Of a DNA stretch of 64,000 nt, positions 31,062-40,253 are shown one piece after another. The stretch is from NCBI GenBank assembly GCA_024234505.1, contig JACKOD010000007.1:1-64000 (forward strand), read 5' to 3'. Both the position numbers and the translations under genes were made by a program. Position 1 is the first letter of the stretch, and each line of letters starts with the position of its first letter. Under the pieces are notes generated by a model. That model saw nothing but the letters and a program-made list of their open reading frames with translations. It made no database searches and had not been told where the DNA came from. This DNA is from Hahellaceae bacterium (GTDB lineage: Bacteria > Pseudomonadota > Gammaproteobacteria > Pseudomonadales > Oleiphilaceae).

Positions 31062-33455
31062 TTAGGGGACATAGCTGTCCGCAGGATCAATTTCGAAAAA
31101 CACCTGCTTGCTCTTGGTGGCATATTCGTACAGCTCACCGGAAGGCAATCCCTGGCTTTGGGCATAAGTCTCGGCAGGTGGCAGGTCAAACGCTACGCTG
31201 AATGAGAACTTAAACGGGTCGAAGAAATTGTACATCCGCAGGAAATCCACCGTACTGACCTTGAGCGGATGGAAAGGAAAGGCCGCGCCTGTGTACTCTT
31301 GAAAGAAGACCGGTACTTTGAGACTTTGGTGGGGTAGCAAGCGGGGAATCGTTACGTTGACTACCGGGCGATAGAGCTCAAAATACAGGCTGCTACCGTA
31401 CGCCGAGTACATCCACATTTTGGCTGGTTCACCCAGCTCGGCAGACGAAAGCTGACGGGAGATCCGTCCGTTGAGCGTGCCCGCCGCCGTAACATAGTTA
31501 TGGGGATTGGTTATTTCCAGTTCCATAAAGGCCGGGCGATAGAGGGCTACCGGGTACTGGCGCACAAAATTCCAATTCATCGGGTTGGGTGTGTTCCCTG
31601 AATTGGCTGATTTCGACATTTGATCGGACACCCCTTTGCTCAGGTCTTTGACGGCATCGGTGGTCAGTTCGTTGGCGGGTATGCCGGCCTGCTCCAGCGC
31701 CGTACTTGCAAGGTAGTCGGCACCCATGTTGGACAGCTCATCAAAATTCGGTAACGAAGGCGGAATCCCCACCGAGGCCAGGCCATAATCCAGGCCATAG
31801 GTGAGCGCCTGTTGTAATTCATCGCGCCATTGATCCGGTATCAGCGGCATCTGGTTGGCAACGAATTCGACCAGACCGGATTTTACGTCGTCATAGGCCT
31901 GACTGACCCAGTTGGCAATATCTTCCAGAAACGATACCAGTGATCCGAAAAACGAAGACACGGCGTTCCATGCATCTTTCAGCCAACTACTGTCGCTGGG
32001 TTTGGGGGGCGTTAATTTGATGACTTTTCCGGGCGTCAATCCGGGTACCAGTGCATCGGCATTGGGTACCATGGCCGAGGGCATCATGGCGTAATATTCT
32101 TTATTGGTCGGCTGACGTACGACCTGGTAGTAATACATCCAGTCGTTATATTCCCAACGAATGGGCTGATATTGAACGAGCCGGACATTCGGCAGTGCGG
32201 CGTCAATTACTTTGACTTCCGGCGGCGCATAGTAGGTAAACTGCGAGGTATTTTCACCGTACTTAATGATTACGGTTTTGGAGTAGCTGGCAACGACTTC
32301 TCCGGCATGCTGGGCGTTACTTAGCGCAACGGCCCGTACGTAAAACTGGGAGGGTGATACGGTGGCGAGGGAGTGGATGTCGACGGGTAAGGCGTAATAA
32401 TTATTGGAAATCAGCTGTTCGAACTCACCATCGCCTTTTTGCAGCTTGCGCTCGTAAATCAAACCCGTGGGAGCACGCCAATCGTCGTCCTGATTTTTGG
32501 GGACGACTTTCAATACCTGTAAATACAGGGTATGGGCCTGGCTGGCAAAATCGGTGGGGTGAAAGTACCAGGGCGAGACAGACGAGCTCGAATAAAAATG
32601 CTCCGGGAGATCCGTCAACAAGTTAGGATTTTCGCCACCGTTGTTGACGGTGCCAGCCCTGATTCCCGAGAGTAACGGGAACTTGATGACGTAGGCCGGG
32701 TTGGTGGTGTCTGGCGCGACCGTCACCTGTTCCCCATACAGTACTTCGACGCCTAATCCGGGGGCGCCTAACGGTGTTCCACTCTGGTCAATTGCTACCG
32801 CCCGGATATGTACCCGACGTTGTTTGGGTTTGAGCGAGCGCCGTTTGACGGGGGGCAAGGCAGAGGCCAGCCGTGTGTCGATCGTAGCGTCGACGGGGGC
32901 GGGTGCGACCGGTGTCGGGTCCAGTTTAAGCTCGGCCAGATTAACATTGAACTCGGTGGCTTCGCTGTTCAATTCACCTTCGGCTACCAAACCGGTCGGT
33001 GTGCGCCAATGATCATCCAGACCGTTAAACGGGGAGGTACTGACTTGCCAGATAACACGATCCGTTCCTTCTTTTTTATCGGCCAATGCCAGCCAAAGAT
33101 TCTCGTCGCCGCCTTTTTCAACGAATGCCGTATGTAGTCCCCGCTGGTAGATCGCGCCACGGGTAGCCACTGCTTCGGTGGCGTCGGGCAGATAGGTCGG
33201 CTTCTGGGTGCCGGTGGCAACATATAACTCAACAGTGGGGGGAACGGTTGCCGGGGTGATGTGATCATTGCGCTCGATCACAGACATTTTGTCCCGTTCG
33301 CTAAGGGTTTCGAATTGTTCAACTACCGGAAACGCATTGGCGGAAGTGGTTTCTTCCCCGGCCGGATGTTTGGAATCCGAACAGCCGCTGAGGGTTTGCA
33401 TCAACAGCAGCAATACAATGCCGGGGAGGGCCGGGTGAGAAGGAATTCTGGACAT
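31062..33455 (-). CDS. Large orphan lipoprotein, 797 aa
   Basis: The N-terminus has a lipoprotein signal ending LSGC (Cys25), and AAGGAG stands at good spacing before the ATG. The middle contains two similar blocks with W-R-x-PTGL (DDHWRTPTGLVAEGEL near 150 and DDDWRAPTGLIYERKL near 330), so it has an internal duplication of beta-rich, perhaps Ig/FN3-like, domains. A Trp/Phe-rich helical stretch (about 490-530) comes before a C-terminal region with VTIPRLLPHQSLKVPVFF. I do not recognise the family. It is probably an outer-membrane-anchored surface or periplasmic protein. The subtilase gene is divergent, with 245 bases between. Confidence 0.75.
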   Translation of the reverse strand: MSRIPSHPALPGIVLLLLMQTLSGCSDSKHPAGEETTSANAFPVVEQFETLSERDKMSVIERNDHITPATVPPTVELYVATGTQKPTYLPDATEAVATRGAIYQRGLHTAFVEKGGDENLWLALADKKEGTDRVIWQVSTSPFNGLDDHWRTPTGLVAEGELNSEATEFNVNLAELKLDPTPVAPAPVDATIDTRLASALPPVKRRSLKPKQRRVHIRAVAIDQSGTPLGAPGLGVEVLYGEQVTVAPDTTNPAYVIKFPLLSGIRAGTVNNGGENPNLLTDLPEHFYSSSSVSPWYFHPTDFASQAHTLYLQVLKVVPKNQDDDWRAPTGLIYERKLQKGDGEFEQLISNNYYALPVDIHSLATVSPSQFYVRAVALSNAQHAGEVVASYSKTVIIKYGENTSQFTYYAPPEVKVIDAALPNVRLVQYQPIRWEYNDWMYYYQVVRQPTNKEYYAMMPSAMVPNADALVPGLTPGKVIKLTPPKPSDSSWLKDAWNAVSSFFGSLVSFLEDIANWVSQAYDDVKSGLVEFVANQMPLIPDQWRDELQQALTYGLDYGLASVGIPPSLPNFDELSNMGADYLASTALEQAGIPANELTTDAVKDLSKGVSDQMSKSANSGNTPNPMNWNFVRQYPVALYRPAFMELEITNPHNYVTAAGTLNGRISRQLSSAELGEPAKMWMYSAYGSSLYFELYRPVVNVTIPRLLPHQSLKVPVFFQEYTGAAFPFHPLKVSTVDFLRMYNFFDPFKFSFSVAFDLPPAETYAQSQGLPSGELYEYATKSKQVFFEIDPADSYVP

Positions 33456-33700
33456 GGCGCATCTCCTTGAGCGCGGGGTGAAAGCTTTTATGCTACTAAT
33501 ACTTTATAGATAGATGACGTGACCGAAGTAGATCTTGATCAAGATTAACGCGGTCTACCCAAATAAGCCGTAACCCGTTTCCTACCCGAACGCTTTCACA
33601 TAACACCGCATCTTTTGATTACCTTCCGGCATTTATTACATTTTGTTACACAGACTAGACTCTAACTATAGCGAGTGAATTTTTTGGCGAGGTGTGGCAA

Positions 33701-35062
33701 ATGAAACGTTATATGAGATGGGCCGGTTTGTTGTGTTCGGTAGCGTTTCCTGCGCTGGCTATCGCGGACACGGATCAGGCGCCCTTTAAGGTGGGTGAGG
33801 TGGTTGTAATAGGCCATGCCACCGACTTTTCAGGTTACTCTGTAAAGCGACATTTTCCCGAGGCGGCGATTACGGTATTGAACGTTGGGGAAGGTAATGA
33901 ACAGCGTGCCATTCAGGCATTAACTCAGCGGGGGGTGCGAGCCTATCACAACCGGGTGGCGGAAAAGTTTGCCGTTAATGATCCCTATGCGGGCTATCAA
34001 TGGCATTTCAATACCGTGCAGGCACCCCAGGCCTGGACGCTGGCGACTGGTGCCGGTGTGGTGGTCGCGGTGCTGGATACGGGGCTCAATACGGCCGGGC
34101 CCGACGGAATCAATTGCGTGACGGCGGCCAAGGACATGGTGGGAAGTGTGAATGGCGTTACCGATGTTCAGGGGCATGGAACACATGTTTCGGGAACCAT
34201 CGCGCAGAAAACAGATAACGGCGTCGGCGTTGCAGGACTGGCTTATGGTAGTTGTGTGATGCCGGTGAAAGTGCTGGATGATACCGGTTCAGGCACCTTT
34301 GCCGATATTGCGGCCGGTATTCATTATGCCGTGGACAATGGGGCCAGAGTAATCAACATGAGTCTGGGGGTAAGCGCGCGTTTTGGATTAACCAACGACC
34401 CGGTGATGGACCCGGCGCTGGACTATGCAAATCAGGCTGGAGTGACCGTGGTAGTCGCGGCGGGTAATGACGGATTTCGTAAGAACGTGAGTTATCCGGC
34501 GATTTATCCCACCACCATTGCGGTAGGTGCGACGGGTTACAACAATGCGCTCGCGTCCTATTCGAATTATGGTAAAGGGCTGGATGTGGTTGCGCCGGGG
34601 GGGAATCTCTCAGCCGATCAGAACAATGATGGCTATGCCGACGGCGTGCTGCAGGAAACATTCGATAGCAATGGTTTTGGCTACTGGTTCTATCAGGGAA
34701 CCTCCATGGCCTCGCCTCATGTGGCCGCTATTTCTGCGCTGTTGATTTCCCACGGCAATGCCACGACACCCGACGAGGTGCGTGCCGCACTTCAGGATAC
34801 CGCGCTTGATCTGGGAAGCGCGGGTAAAGACACGAAATACGGCTACGGACTGGTACAGGCTTACAACGCATTGCAATGGGTGGCAGGGGTGACCGTCCCA
34901 CCGTCAGGTGGAAGCTGCACCGATCTGGATGGTGATGGCGTCTGTGCCGAAGCCGGGGATTGCGATGACAACGATCCGCAAGTTTATCCCGGGTTCAACG
35001 AAAAAGGTCGTCGTAGTTTCGATGGTAAAGATAATGACTGCAACGGGATTATCGATGGCTGA
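33701..35062 (+). CDS. Secreted subtilisin-like serine protease (S8) with Ca-binding tail, 453 aa
   Basis: A signal peptide (to about residue 22) and a short propeptide precede the subtilase domain. The catalytic triad is complete: Asp126 (VAVLDTG), His159 (GHGTHVSG), Ser335 (GTSMASPH), with oxyanion Asn256 (AAGND). The C-terminal ~45 residues hold a MopE-type metal-binding motif (CTDLDGDGVCAEAGDCDDND, then DGKDNDCNGIIDG), probably Ca-binding with disulfides. I chose the ATG at 33701, 8 bases after GAGG; a GTG at 33692 is less likely. The enzyme is expected outside the cell. Confidence 0.92.
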   Translation: MKRYMRWAGLLCSVAFPALAIADTDQAPFKVGEVVVIGHATDFSGYSVKRHFPEAAITVLNVGEGNEQRAIQALTQRGVRAYHNRVAEKFAVNDPYAGYQWHFNTVQAPQAWTLATGAGVVVAVLDTGLNTAGPDGINCVTAAKDMVGSVNGVTDVQGHGTHVSGTIAQKTDNGVGVAGLAYGSCVMPVKVLDDTGSGTFADIAAGIHYAVDNGARVINMSLGVSARFGLTNDPVMDPALDYANQAGVTVVVAAGNDGFRKNVSYPAIYPTTIAVGATGYNNALASYSNYGKGLDVVAPGGNLSADQNNDGYADGVLQETFDSNGFGYWFYQGTSMASPHVAAISALLISHGNATTPDEVRAALQDTALDLGSAGKDTKYGYGLVQAYNALQWVAGVTVPPSGGSCTDLDGDGVCAEAGDCDDNDPQVYPGFNEKGRRSFDGKDNDCNGIIDG

Positions 35063-35427
35063 GCCCCGTCGGTCAGACAAGCGAGGAGGGCTCGGATTAT
35101 CCGGTGCTCCTCCCAGCAGGTGTTTATGCCTGACTGAAATAACGTTATATCAAAGAGTGTATCCTGATAGCATTGCCTGAAATTTGCACCTTCGTGCGCC
35201 TTGTATCTCCCTTCAAAATCGTGATAATGCTCTGCATAAATTATGTACTAAATCCTGGCGACGAAAAGCGGCGTTTGTTTTGCTATACAAATGCCGTCTG
35301 GTGGCTTTTATCTGATCAGGCTGATATGAGGTATCGTCTTTGGGATATTAGCTGCAATTTAGGGTTTCCGGTCTGAATAGATTTAACATGAATCGCTGCC
35401 GATAGTGGTTCGGGTAATAAAATACTT
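35063..35427. other. Intergenic region before the four-gene motor cluster
   Basis: I see no gene. A 67-codon frame at 35173-35376 has no ribosome binding site and is rich in rare residues. The promoter for the DUF3348 operon must lie here. A weak imperfect stem at about 35082-35116 may terminate the subtilase transcript. Confidence 0.5.
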
Positions 35428-36198
35428 ATGAATCAAACGTCCTCTTCACTGGCATTGAATGGTTCCCGTTTAGTGCGATTTTTATCTGACCTGAATGTGT
35501 CGGATGTGGCCGTGTCGCATAAGCATTTTATTGAGAAGCTGGGGCGTTTTATCAACATTACCGACTCCATCACTCTGGCGCATGTGCTGTCCCGGCCGGT
35601 CGCCCGCGCGTTTGAGCCAGATGAGACTGCCGGCGAAACGCTTAAACAGACGTTTGTTCAGGCGCGAAGTGCCATGGTTCAAACCATTGCAGAAAGTTTT
35701 GCCAGCGCAGAAGGCGGGGCACGCATTCGTCTGCCCATGCTTTCTGTCGAAAAGCTGGCTGACGCCAAAACGGCGTACGAGCCGTATCATCGCTTCTACG
35801 CCGCGCACCAGCGTGAGTTTGAGCAGAAGGTGGCAGGCCTTCATACCCGGATTCGTGATCAGGCGGCCGGTCTGTCCCCCCAGCTCGCGCAACTGGCAGA
35901 ATTGGATCGCGTACTCGGCAATACCCTGTCGGGAAATTTCCGTAAATTTTATGCAGTCACCCCTCGCTTGCTGGGAAAGCGTTTTGAATGCTTGCTGGGA
36001 GACTATCTTCCGACGGCCCCCTCCGGGGATGGGTATGCCGAATGGATACAGCCCGGAGGATGGCTGGCCCGTTTTTTTCGGGAAATGAACGGGGTGTTGC
36101 TGGCCGAACTGGAGGTTCGCTTATTACCGGTACTGGGGTTGCTGGAAGCCGTTGACGAGCAGTTTCCCGGGTCGGTTCAGGCCATGACAGCCGAATAA
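35428..36198 (+). CDS. DUF3348 family protein, 256 aa; first gene of a Zorya-like cluster
   Basis: The sequence has the DUF3348 pattern: SRLVRFLSDLNVSDVAVSHK at the start, a central helical region, and FRKFYAVTPRLLGKRFECLL followed by GGWLARFFREMNGVLLAEL. It is predicted to be a soluble, helical cytoplasmic protein without enzymatic motifs. It stands 45 bases before the ZorA-like gene in a run of four genes in one orientation. From memory, DUF3348 next to a MotA/MotB-like pair is the gene called zorF in type III Zorya anti-phage systems; I cannot check this here. It may sense infection or act as effector together with the DUF2894 protein. Confidence 0.8.
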   Translation: MNQTSSSLALNGSRLVRFLSDLNVSDVAVSHKHFIEKLGRFINITDSITLAHVLSRPVARAFEPDETAGETLKQTFVQARSAMVQTIAESFASAEGGARIRLPMLSVEKLADAKTAYEPYHRFYAAHQREFEQKVAGLHTRIRDQAAGLSPQLAQLAELDRVLGNTLSGNFRKFYAVTPRLLGKRFECLLGDYLPTAPSGDGYAEWIQPGGWLARFFREMNGVLLAELEVRLLPVLGLLEAVDEQFPGSVQAMTAE

Positions 36199-36243
36199 CA
36201 TGCACAATCCGCTACACATCAAATAACAGGTAACGATAACAAC

Positions 36244-38589
36244 ATGAGCAGAATAATTTTTGCCACTGCCTTTTTACTGGGGGCGGTTGCGGTCGCCTGG
36301 ATGGGCTCGAACTTTGTAGACGTCAGTCGTTTGGGGCTGGCCGTGATTTCGGTTATTGGGGGCGTTTATGGGATTGGTTTGATCGAGCTTTGCCAGTTTC
36401 GCCGCGCGACTACCACGCTGACCCGGGCACTGGGCGGCTTAGCGAACCGGAGTGCCGACCCCGTAACTTCGCTGGAAGCCTGGCTACAGCCGCTAAACCC
36501 CGCCTTACGCAACCCCGTCCGGTTACGCATCGAGGGGGAGCGCGCGGGACTGCCAGCGCCAGTGTTGACGCCCTATCTGGTAGGTTTGTTGGTAATGCTC
36601 GGATTACTGGGTACTTTTGTCGGGATGGTGGATACCTTAAAAGGTGCCGTTGTGGCGCTGGAAGGCACCACCAAACTGGAAGCCATTCGCGCCGGATTAG
36701 CCGCGCCCATCAACGGATTAAGCCTGGCCTTTGGCACCTCGGTGGCCGGGGTGGCCGCGTCGGCGATGCTGGGTTTGATGTCTACCCTGAGCCGTCGTGA
36801 CCGGATGCTGGCTGTGCGTCAGCTCGACACGCTGATTCCGGCGCATTTTCGTCAGTTTTCATTGGTACACAGCCGTCAGGAAACCTATAAAGCCTTGCAG
36901 ACTCAGTCGCAAGGGCTGCCCGAAGTGGCGGAAAAACTGCAGCTGCTGGCGCAACAGATGGCGCAAATGACTGAACAACTGGGTGAGAAGCTGGTCAGTA
37001 ATCAGGGCGCTTTTCATGCCACGGTACAGCAGAACTACCGTGATCTGGCCGTTTCTGTGGCCCAGTCGCTCAAGGATAGTATTGCTCAAACCAGTCGCCT
37101 GACCGGTGAAAATCTGCGCCCCATTGTGCAAGAGGTCATGACCGGTATTCAGGCAGAAGTGAAGGAGCATACCCGGCAAACCCATCAATCCCTGAGTCAG
37201 ACGGTTGAAACGCAACTACAAGTACTTTCCGCCCGTTTTGGTGAAACCTCGGAGCGGGTAGCCCACGCCTGGCAAACCGGGCTGGCATCCCATGAGCAGG
37301 CAAACAGAGCCTTGCTAACAGGCGTGAATCAGGCCTTCAGCCAGTTTAATGAGGGTTTTTCCCAAGCAGCGCATTCAGTGGTTGAGGCGGTGGATCACAC
37401 CGGAAACCAGTGGTTTGAGCGTCAGGCAGGCGCAGAACAGCAGCGTTATCAGTGTTGGGCTGACACGTTGGAGAAGACGCAAATCCAGACGGAAAGCCGT
37501 TTCAGTGAGGCGGCTCGAGCCATCACGGAAAAACTGGATCAGGCCGCGCTATCGCAATCGACCGTGCTGGATCAATTAACGGCGCAAATGCGCGAAGTAA
37601 CCGATACGTTCACCTCTCAGTGGCAGTCTTCAGGCGAAGCTCAGCGTGTGCAACAGACGCAGCTAAGCGATTCATTAACCCGTCTGGCGCAGGAGGTTTC
37701 CCTGCAGTTGAAAACGCACGCCAGTCAAACGCTACAGGAGATGGGGAACCTGCTGCAGTCTTGTGAATCGCTTGTTCAGACACGTATTCAAACTGAAACA
37801 GATTGGCTGGCAGGTTATGGCTCTCGCCTGGAGGGACTGGCAGAAGTCGTACGAACCGAGTTGAATGGCTTGCGTGATGCCGAAGCCGAGCGAGGCACAC
37901 AGGCAGTGAATCGTCTGGCCGAACTTGAAGCCAGCGTCAGTACGCATCTGGCCGCCCTGGGGCAGTCCCTCGAAGCGCCCATGATCCGGTTGATTCAGAC
38001 GGCCTCGGAGACCCCCCGCGCGGCCGCCGAGGTTATTGAAAAGCTGCGCAGTGAAATTTCCAAGAATATTGAGCGTGACAATCAGTTGCTCGAAGAACGT
38101 ACGCACAGCATGCAAGAACTGCAATCTTTGTCTGCCGCCTTGCAGCAGGCCTCGACCGGGCAGCTGTCCGCCGTCGAAGCGCTGGTGCAATCTTCGAGCG
38201 CCATGCTGGAGACCGTCGGTGGAAACTTTACTCAACATGTCGCACAGGAAGTATCGAAAATTTCCAGTGTTGCTGATCAATTTGCCAGTAGCGCCATTGA
38301 AATGTCCAGCCTCGGTGAAGCCTTTCATCAGGCCATGTCGCTACATAGCGAGGCGAATAGCAAACTGATGGAAAGTCTGGGTCAGATCGAACGGGCACTG
38401 GAAAAATCCAGCGCTCGCAGTGATGAACAGCTGGGCTACTATGTTGCACAGGCGCGAGACGTAATTGACCATAGCATTTTGTCGCAAAAAGAAATTTTCG
38501 AAGAGTTGCGTCAGTTGCGCCAGAGTGGGCCGGTGGTGGATTTCGATGGCCGGAAAGTGGCGAGCGAAGCCGCGGCTGAGGTGCTGTAA
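36244..38589 (+). CDS. zorA: DUF802 / ZorA-like MotA-family stator protein with long coiled-coil tail, 781 aa
   Basis: Four membrane helices are visible: about 2-20, 30-48, 111-132 (LGLLGTFVGMVDTLKGAV) and 155-181 (INGLSLAFGTSVAGVAASAM). The last two have the MotA/TolQ/ExbB pore-helix pattern. The remaining ~580 residues are a Gln/Glu/Ser-rich helical tail, much of it coiled coil. That is the hallmark of ZorA, where the tail of a pentamer forms a long intracellular shaft. The next gene, the MotB-like partner, overlaps its stop by one base. Together they should form an inner-membrane ion-driven 5:2 motor. DUF802 is the domain name I associate with this subtype. Confidence 0.82.
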   Translation: MSRIIFATAFLLGAVAVAWMGSNFVDVSRLGLAVISVIGGVYGIGLIELCQFRRATTTLTRALGGLANRSADPVTSLEAWLQPLNPALRNPVRLRIEGERAGLPAPVLTPYLVGLLVMLGLLGTFVGMVDTLKGAVVALEGTTKLEAIRAGLAAPINGLSLAFGTSVAGVAASAMLGLMSTLSRRDRMLAVRQLDTLIPAHFRQFSLVHSRQETYKALQTQSQGLPEVAEKLQLLAQQMAQMTEQLGEKLVSNQGAFHATVQQNYRDLAVSVAQSLKDSIAQTSRLTGENLRPIVQEVMTGIQAEVKEHTRQTHQSLSQTVETQLQVLSARFGETSERVAHAWQTGLASHEQANRALLTGVNQAFSQFNEGFSQAAHSVVEAVDHTGNQWFERQAGAEQQRYQCWADTLEKTQIQTESRFSEAARAITEKLDQAALSQSTVLDQLTAQMREVTDTFTSQWQSSGEAQRVQQTQLSDSLTRLAQEVSLQLKTHASQTLQEMGNLLQSCESLVQTRIQTETDWLAGYGSRLEGLAEVVRTELNGLRDAEAERGTQAVNRLAELEASVSTHLAALGQSLEAPMIRLIQTASETPRAAAEVIEKLRSEISKNIERDNQLLEERTHSMQELQSLSAALQQASTGQLSAVEALVQSSSAMLETVGGNFTQHVAQEVSKISSVADQFASSAIEMSSLGEAFHQAMSLHSEANSKLMESLGQIERALEKSSARSDEQLGYYVAQARDVIDHSILSQKEIFEELRQLRQSGPVVDFDGRKVASEAAAEVL

Positions 38590-39314
38590 TGCAGGAACTG
38601 GATGATATTACGTCAGACTCGTCACCCATCTGGGCCATTTTCGGCGATTTGATGTCGGGTCTGGTGGGGGTGTTCGTATTGCTACTGGTATGGGCACTGG
38701 GGTTTCAGCTGGAGTTGGCGCAAAATCTGGAACAGGAAGTCGCCCGAAGACAAGCGGAAGAGCAGTTGCGAATTGCCGAAGCACAGTTGCGTATGGCCGA
38801 AGAAAAACGCCGCAAAGCACTCGAAGACGCGCTGGCTGATCCCTTGGCCACGGGCCGTGTTACCTTGCGGGATGGCCGCATCGGTATCAGTGGCAGTGTG
38901 TTGTTTGCCCTGAATTCCGACCAGTTGCAACCCGAAGGGCGGGCGCTGTTGCACACGCTGGTGAATCCGCTGCAAGTCTATCTGGGGGAGCGCGACGAGT
39001 TGTTGATGGTGAGCGGTTTTACCGACGACTTACCCATACAGAAAGGCAATACTCGCTTTGCAGATAACTGGGAGCTTTCAGCCCAGCGTTCACTGACCGT
39101 CACGCGGGCGTTGATTGAAGAGGGCATGCCGTCGGACATGGTTTTTGCGGCAGCATTTGGCGCACAGCATCCGGCAGTACCGAATCAGGATGCCGCATCG
39201 CGGTCGCAGAATCGTCGTGTGGAGCTGGCTCCCGTTCCTCAGGCGGCCAAGACGGGTCAGGGGAATAGGCAAGTGAATACGCCCGAGTCCATCATGCAAA
39301 CGGGCTCGCTGTGA
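38589..39314 (+). CDS. zorB: ZorB/MotB-like protein with OmpA peptidoglycan-binding domain, 241 aa
   Basis: A single N-terminal membrane helix carries the key acid in PIWAIFGDLMSGLVGVF (Asp20), the position that binds the ion in MotB and ZorB; the DLMS signature is typical of ZorB. A charged coiled coil (about 42-80) follows, and then an OmpA-like domain (about 95-215) with VSGFTDDLP, NWELSAQRSLTV and SQNRRVEL, which would bind peptidoglycan. The start codon shares one base with the zorA-like stop, so the two are translationally coupled. Two copies should sit inside the ZorA-like pentamer, anchored to the cell wall. Confidence 0.85.
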   Translation: MQELDDITSDSSPIWAIFGDLMSGLVGVFVLLLVWALGFQLELAQNLEQEVARRQAEEQLRIAEAQLRMAEEKRRKALEDALADPLATGRVTLRDGRIGISGSVLFALNSDQLQPEGRALLHTLVNPLQVYLGERDELLMVSGFTDDLPIQKGNTRFADNWELSAQRSLTVTRALIEEGMPSDMVFAAAFGAQHPAVPNQDAASRSQNRRVELAPVPQAAKTGQGNRQVNTPESIMQTGSL

Positions 39315-40210
39315 TGAGTTTTGAAATTCGGCAGGCATGGCCGGAATCGCTCCTGTCTGGTGGTTCGCAATGGGAGGAACTGTCAGGGCAAGGCGCCAGG
39401 AATTTCGATCCGTTACGCTATCATTTTATTGAAGTGATGGTGGCACGAACGGCTCAGAGTCAGGGCGTAGTGGCAGAAATGCTCGCCGAGAAGGTACGGC
39501 AGGCCTTGTCTGAGTTCAGTCAGGCGTTTTCCCGTGCACGTCTGGAGGCCGAAGCTGAACTGACGCAACTGATCCAGCAGGATGTCTCTAGTGCCGAGGA
39601 AGCGAATCGCTTATTCGACACTGGAGATTTTCGGGGACTGAAACGCTTAACGTTGCGCGGGGCCACTTCAACCTCTGCCGGAAGGTTGGCCGGGTTAACG
39701 AAACAACTCAAGCAAAGTGCGGCGAGTTATCAGGAAACGACGGCTGAACCTTCCTTTGATGCCTTATTGCGTCAGCAGGAAAAAGACATCATGCAGAGTT
39801 TTGCGGCTACAGGGGCAGGTGATCCAGCCTCAATGCCTGGCCAGAACACTGATGAAGCAGCGGGGGAACTCAACGCAGTGCAGTTGTTCCGAGAATCCTG
39901 GATTAAGCGGAATTTCGATAAGCTGGTTGCTCAGGCGGTCAAAGACGGACCGGAAAGTCCGGGGCCGTTAAATCCGGACATGCTGATGATTCGTTCGCTA
40001 ACCACCTTACGGGATTGTTCGCCCAGTTATCTCTATCGCTATATATCCTACCTCGACACCTTGCTGTGGCTAGAACAGGCTGGGGCGGGGGGAGAAGCCG
40101 GAAAGGTCGCGAAAACGACAGCGAAAGCACCCGCGAGATCGAAAACATCGGCAGGGGCGAAAGCGCCCGCAGGGCCAAAAGCGCCGCGACGTCAATCGCG
40201 GGCTGATTAA
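39314..40210 (+). CDS. DUF2894 family protein with basic Ala/Lys/Pro tail, 298 aa
   Basis: The helical N-terminal two thirds show YHFIEVMVARTAQSQGV and the conserved SPGPLNPDMLMIRSLTTLR and LSPSYLYRYISYLD-like segment near the C-terminal side; these match DUF2894. The last ~35 residues are a low-complexity tail of Lys, Ala, Pro and Arg, similar to histone H1-like tails, which would suit nucleic-acid binding. The ATG at 39314 overlaps the stop of the ZorB-like gene (TGATG). It is the fourth gene of the block; from memory this is zorG of type III Zorya. No nuclease motif is visible, so the effector mechanism is open. Confidence 0.78.
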   Translation: MSFEIRQAWPESLLSGGSQWEELSGQGARNFDPLRYHFIEVMVARTAQSQGVVAEMLAEKVRQALSEFSQAFSRARLEAEAELTQLIQQDVSSAEEANRLFDTGDFRGLKRLTLRGATSTSAGRLAGLTKQLKQSAASYQETTAEPSFDALLRQQEKDIMQSFAATGAGDPASMPGQNTDEAAGELNAVQLFRESWIKRNFDKLVAQAVKDGPESPGPLNPDMLMIRSLTTLRDCSPSYLYRYISYLDTLLWLEQAGAGGEAGKVAKTTAKAPARSKTSAGAKAPAGPKAPRRQSRAD

Positions 40211-40253
40211 TCGCGAAAGAAGATTGATTGCAAAAGAAGATTGCTCGCAGGCA

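Noticed and set aside
35173..35376. 67-codon plus-strand frame before the DUF3348 gene
   Set aside because: Unusual residue composition, no start signal, and position in a promoter region.
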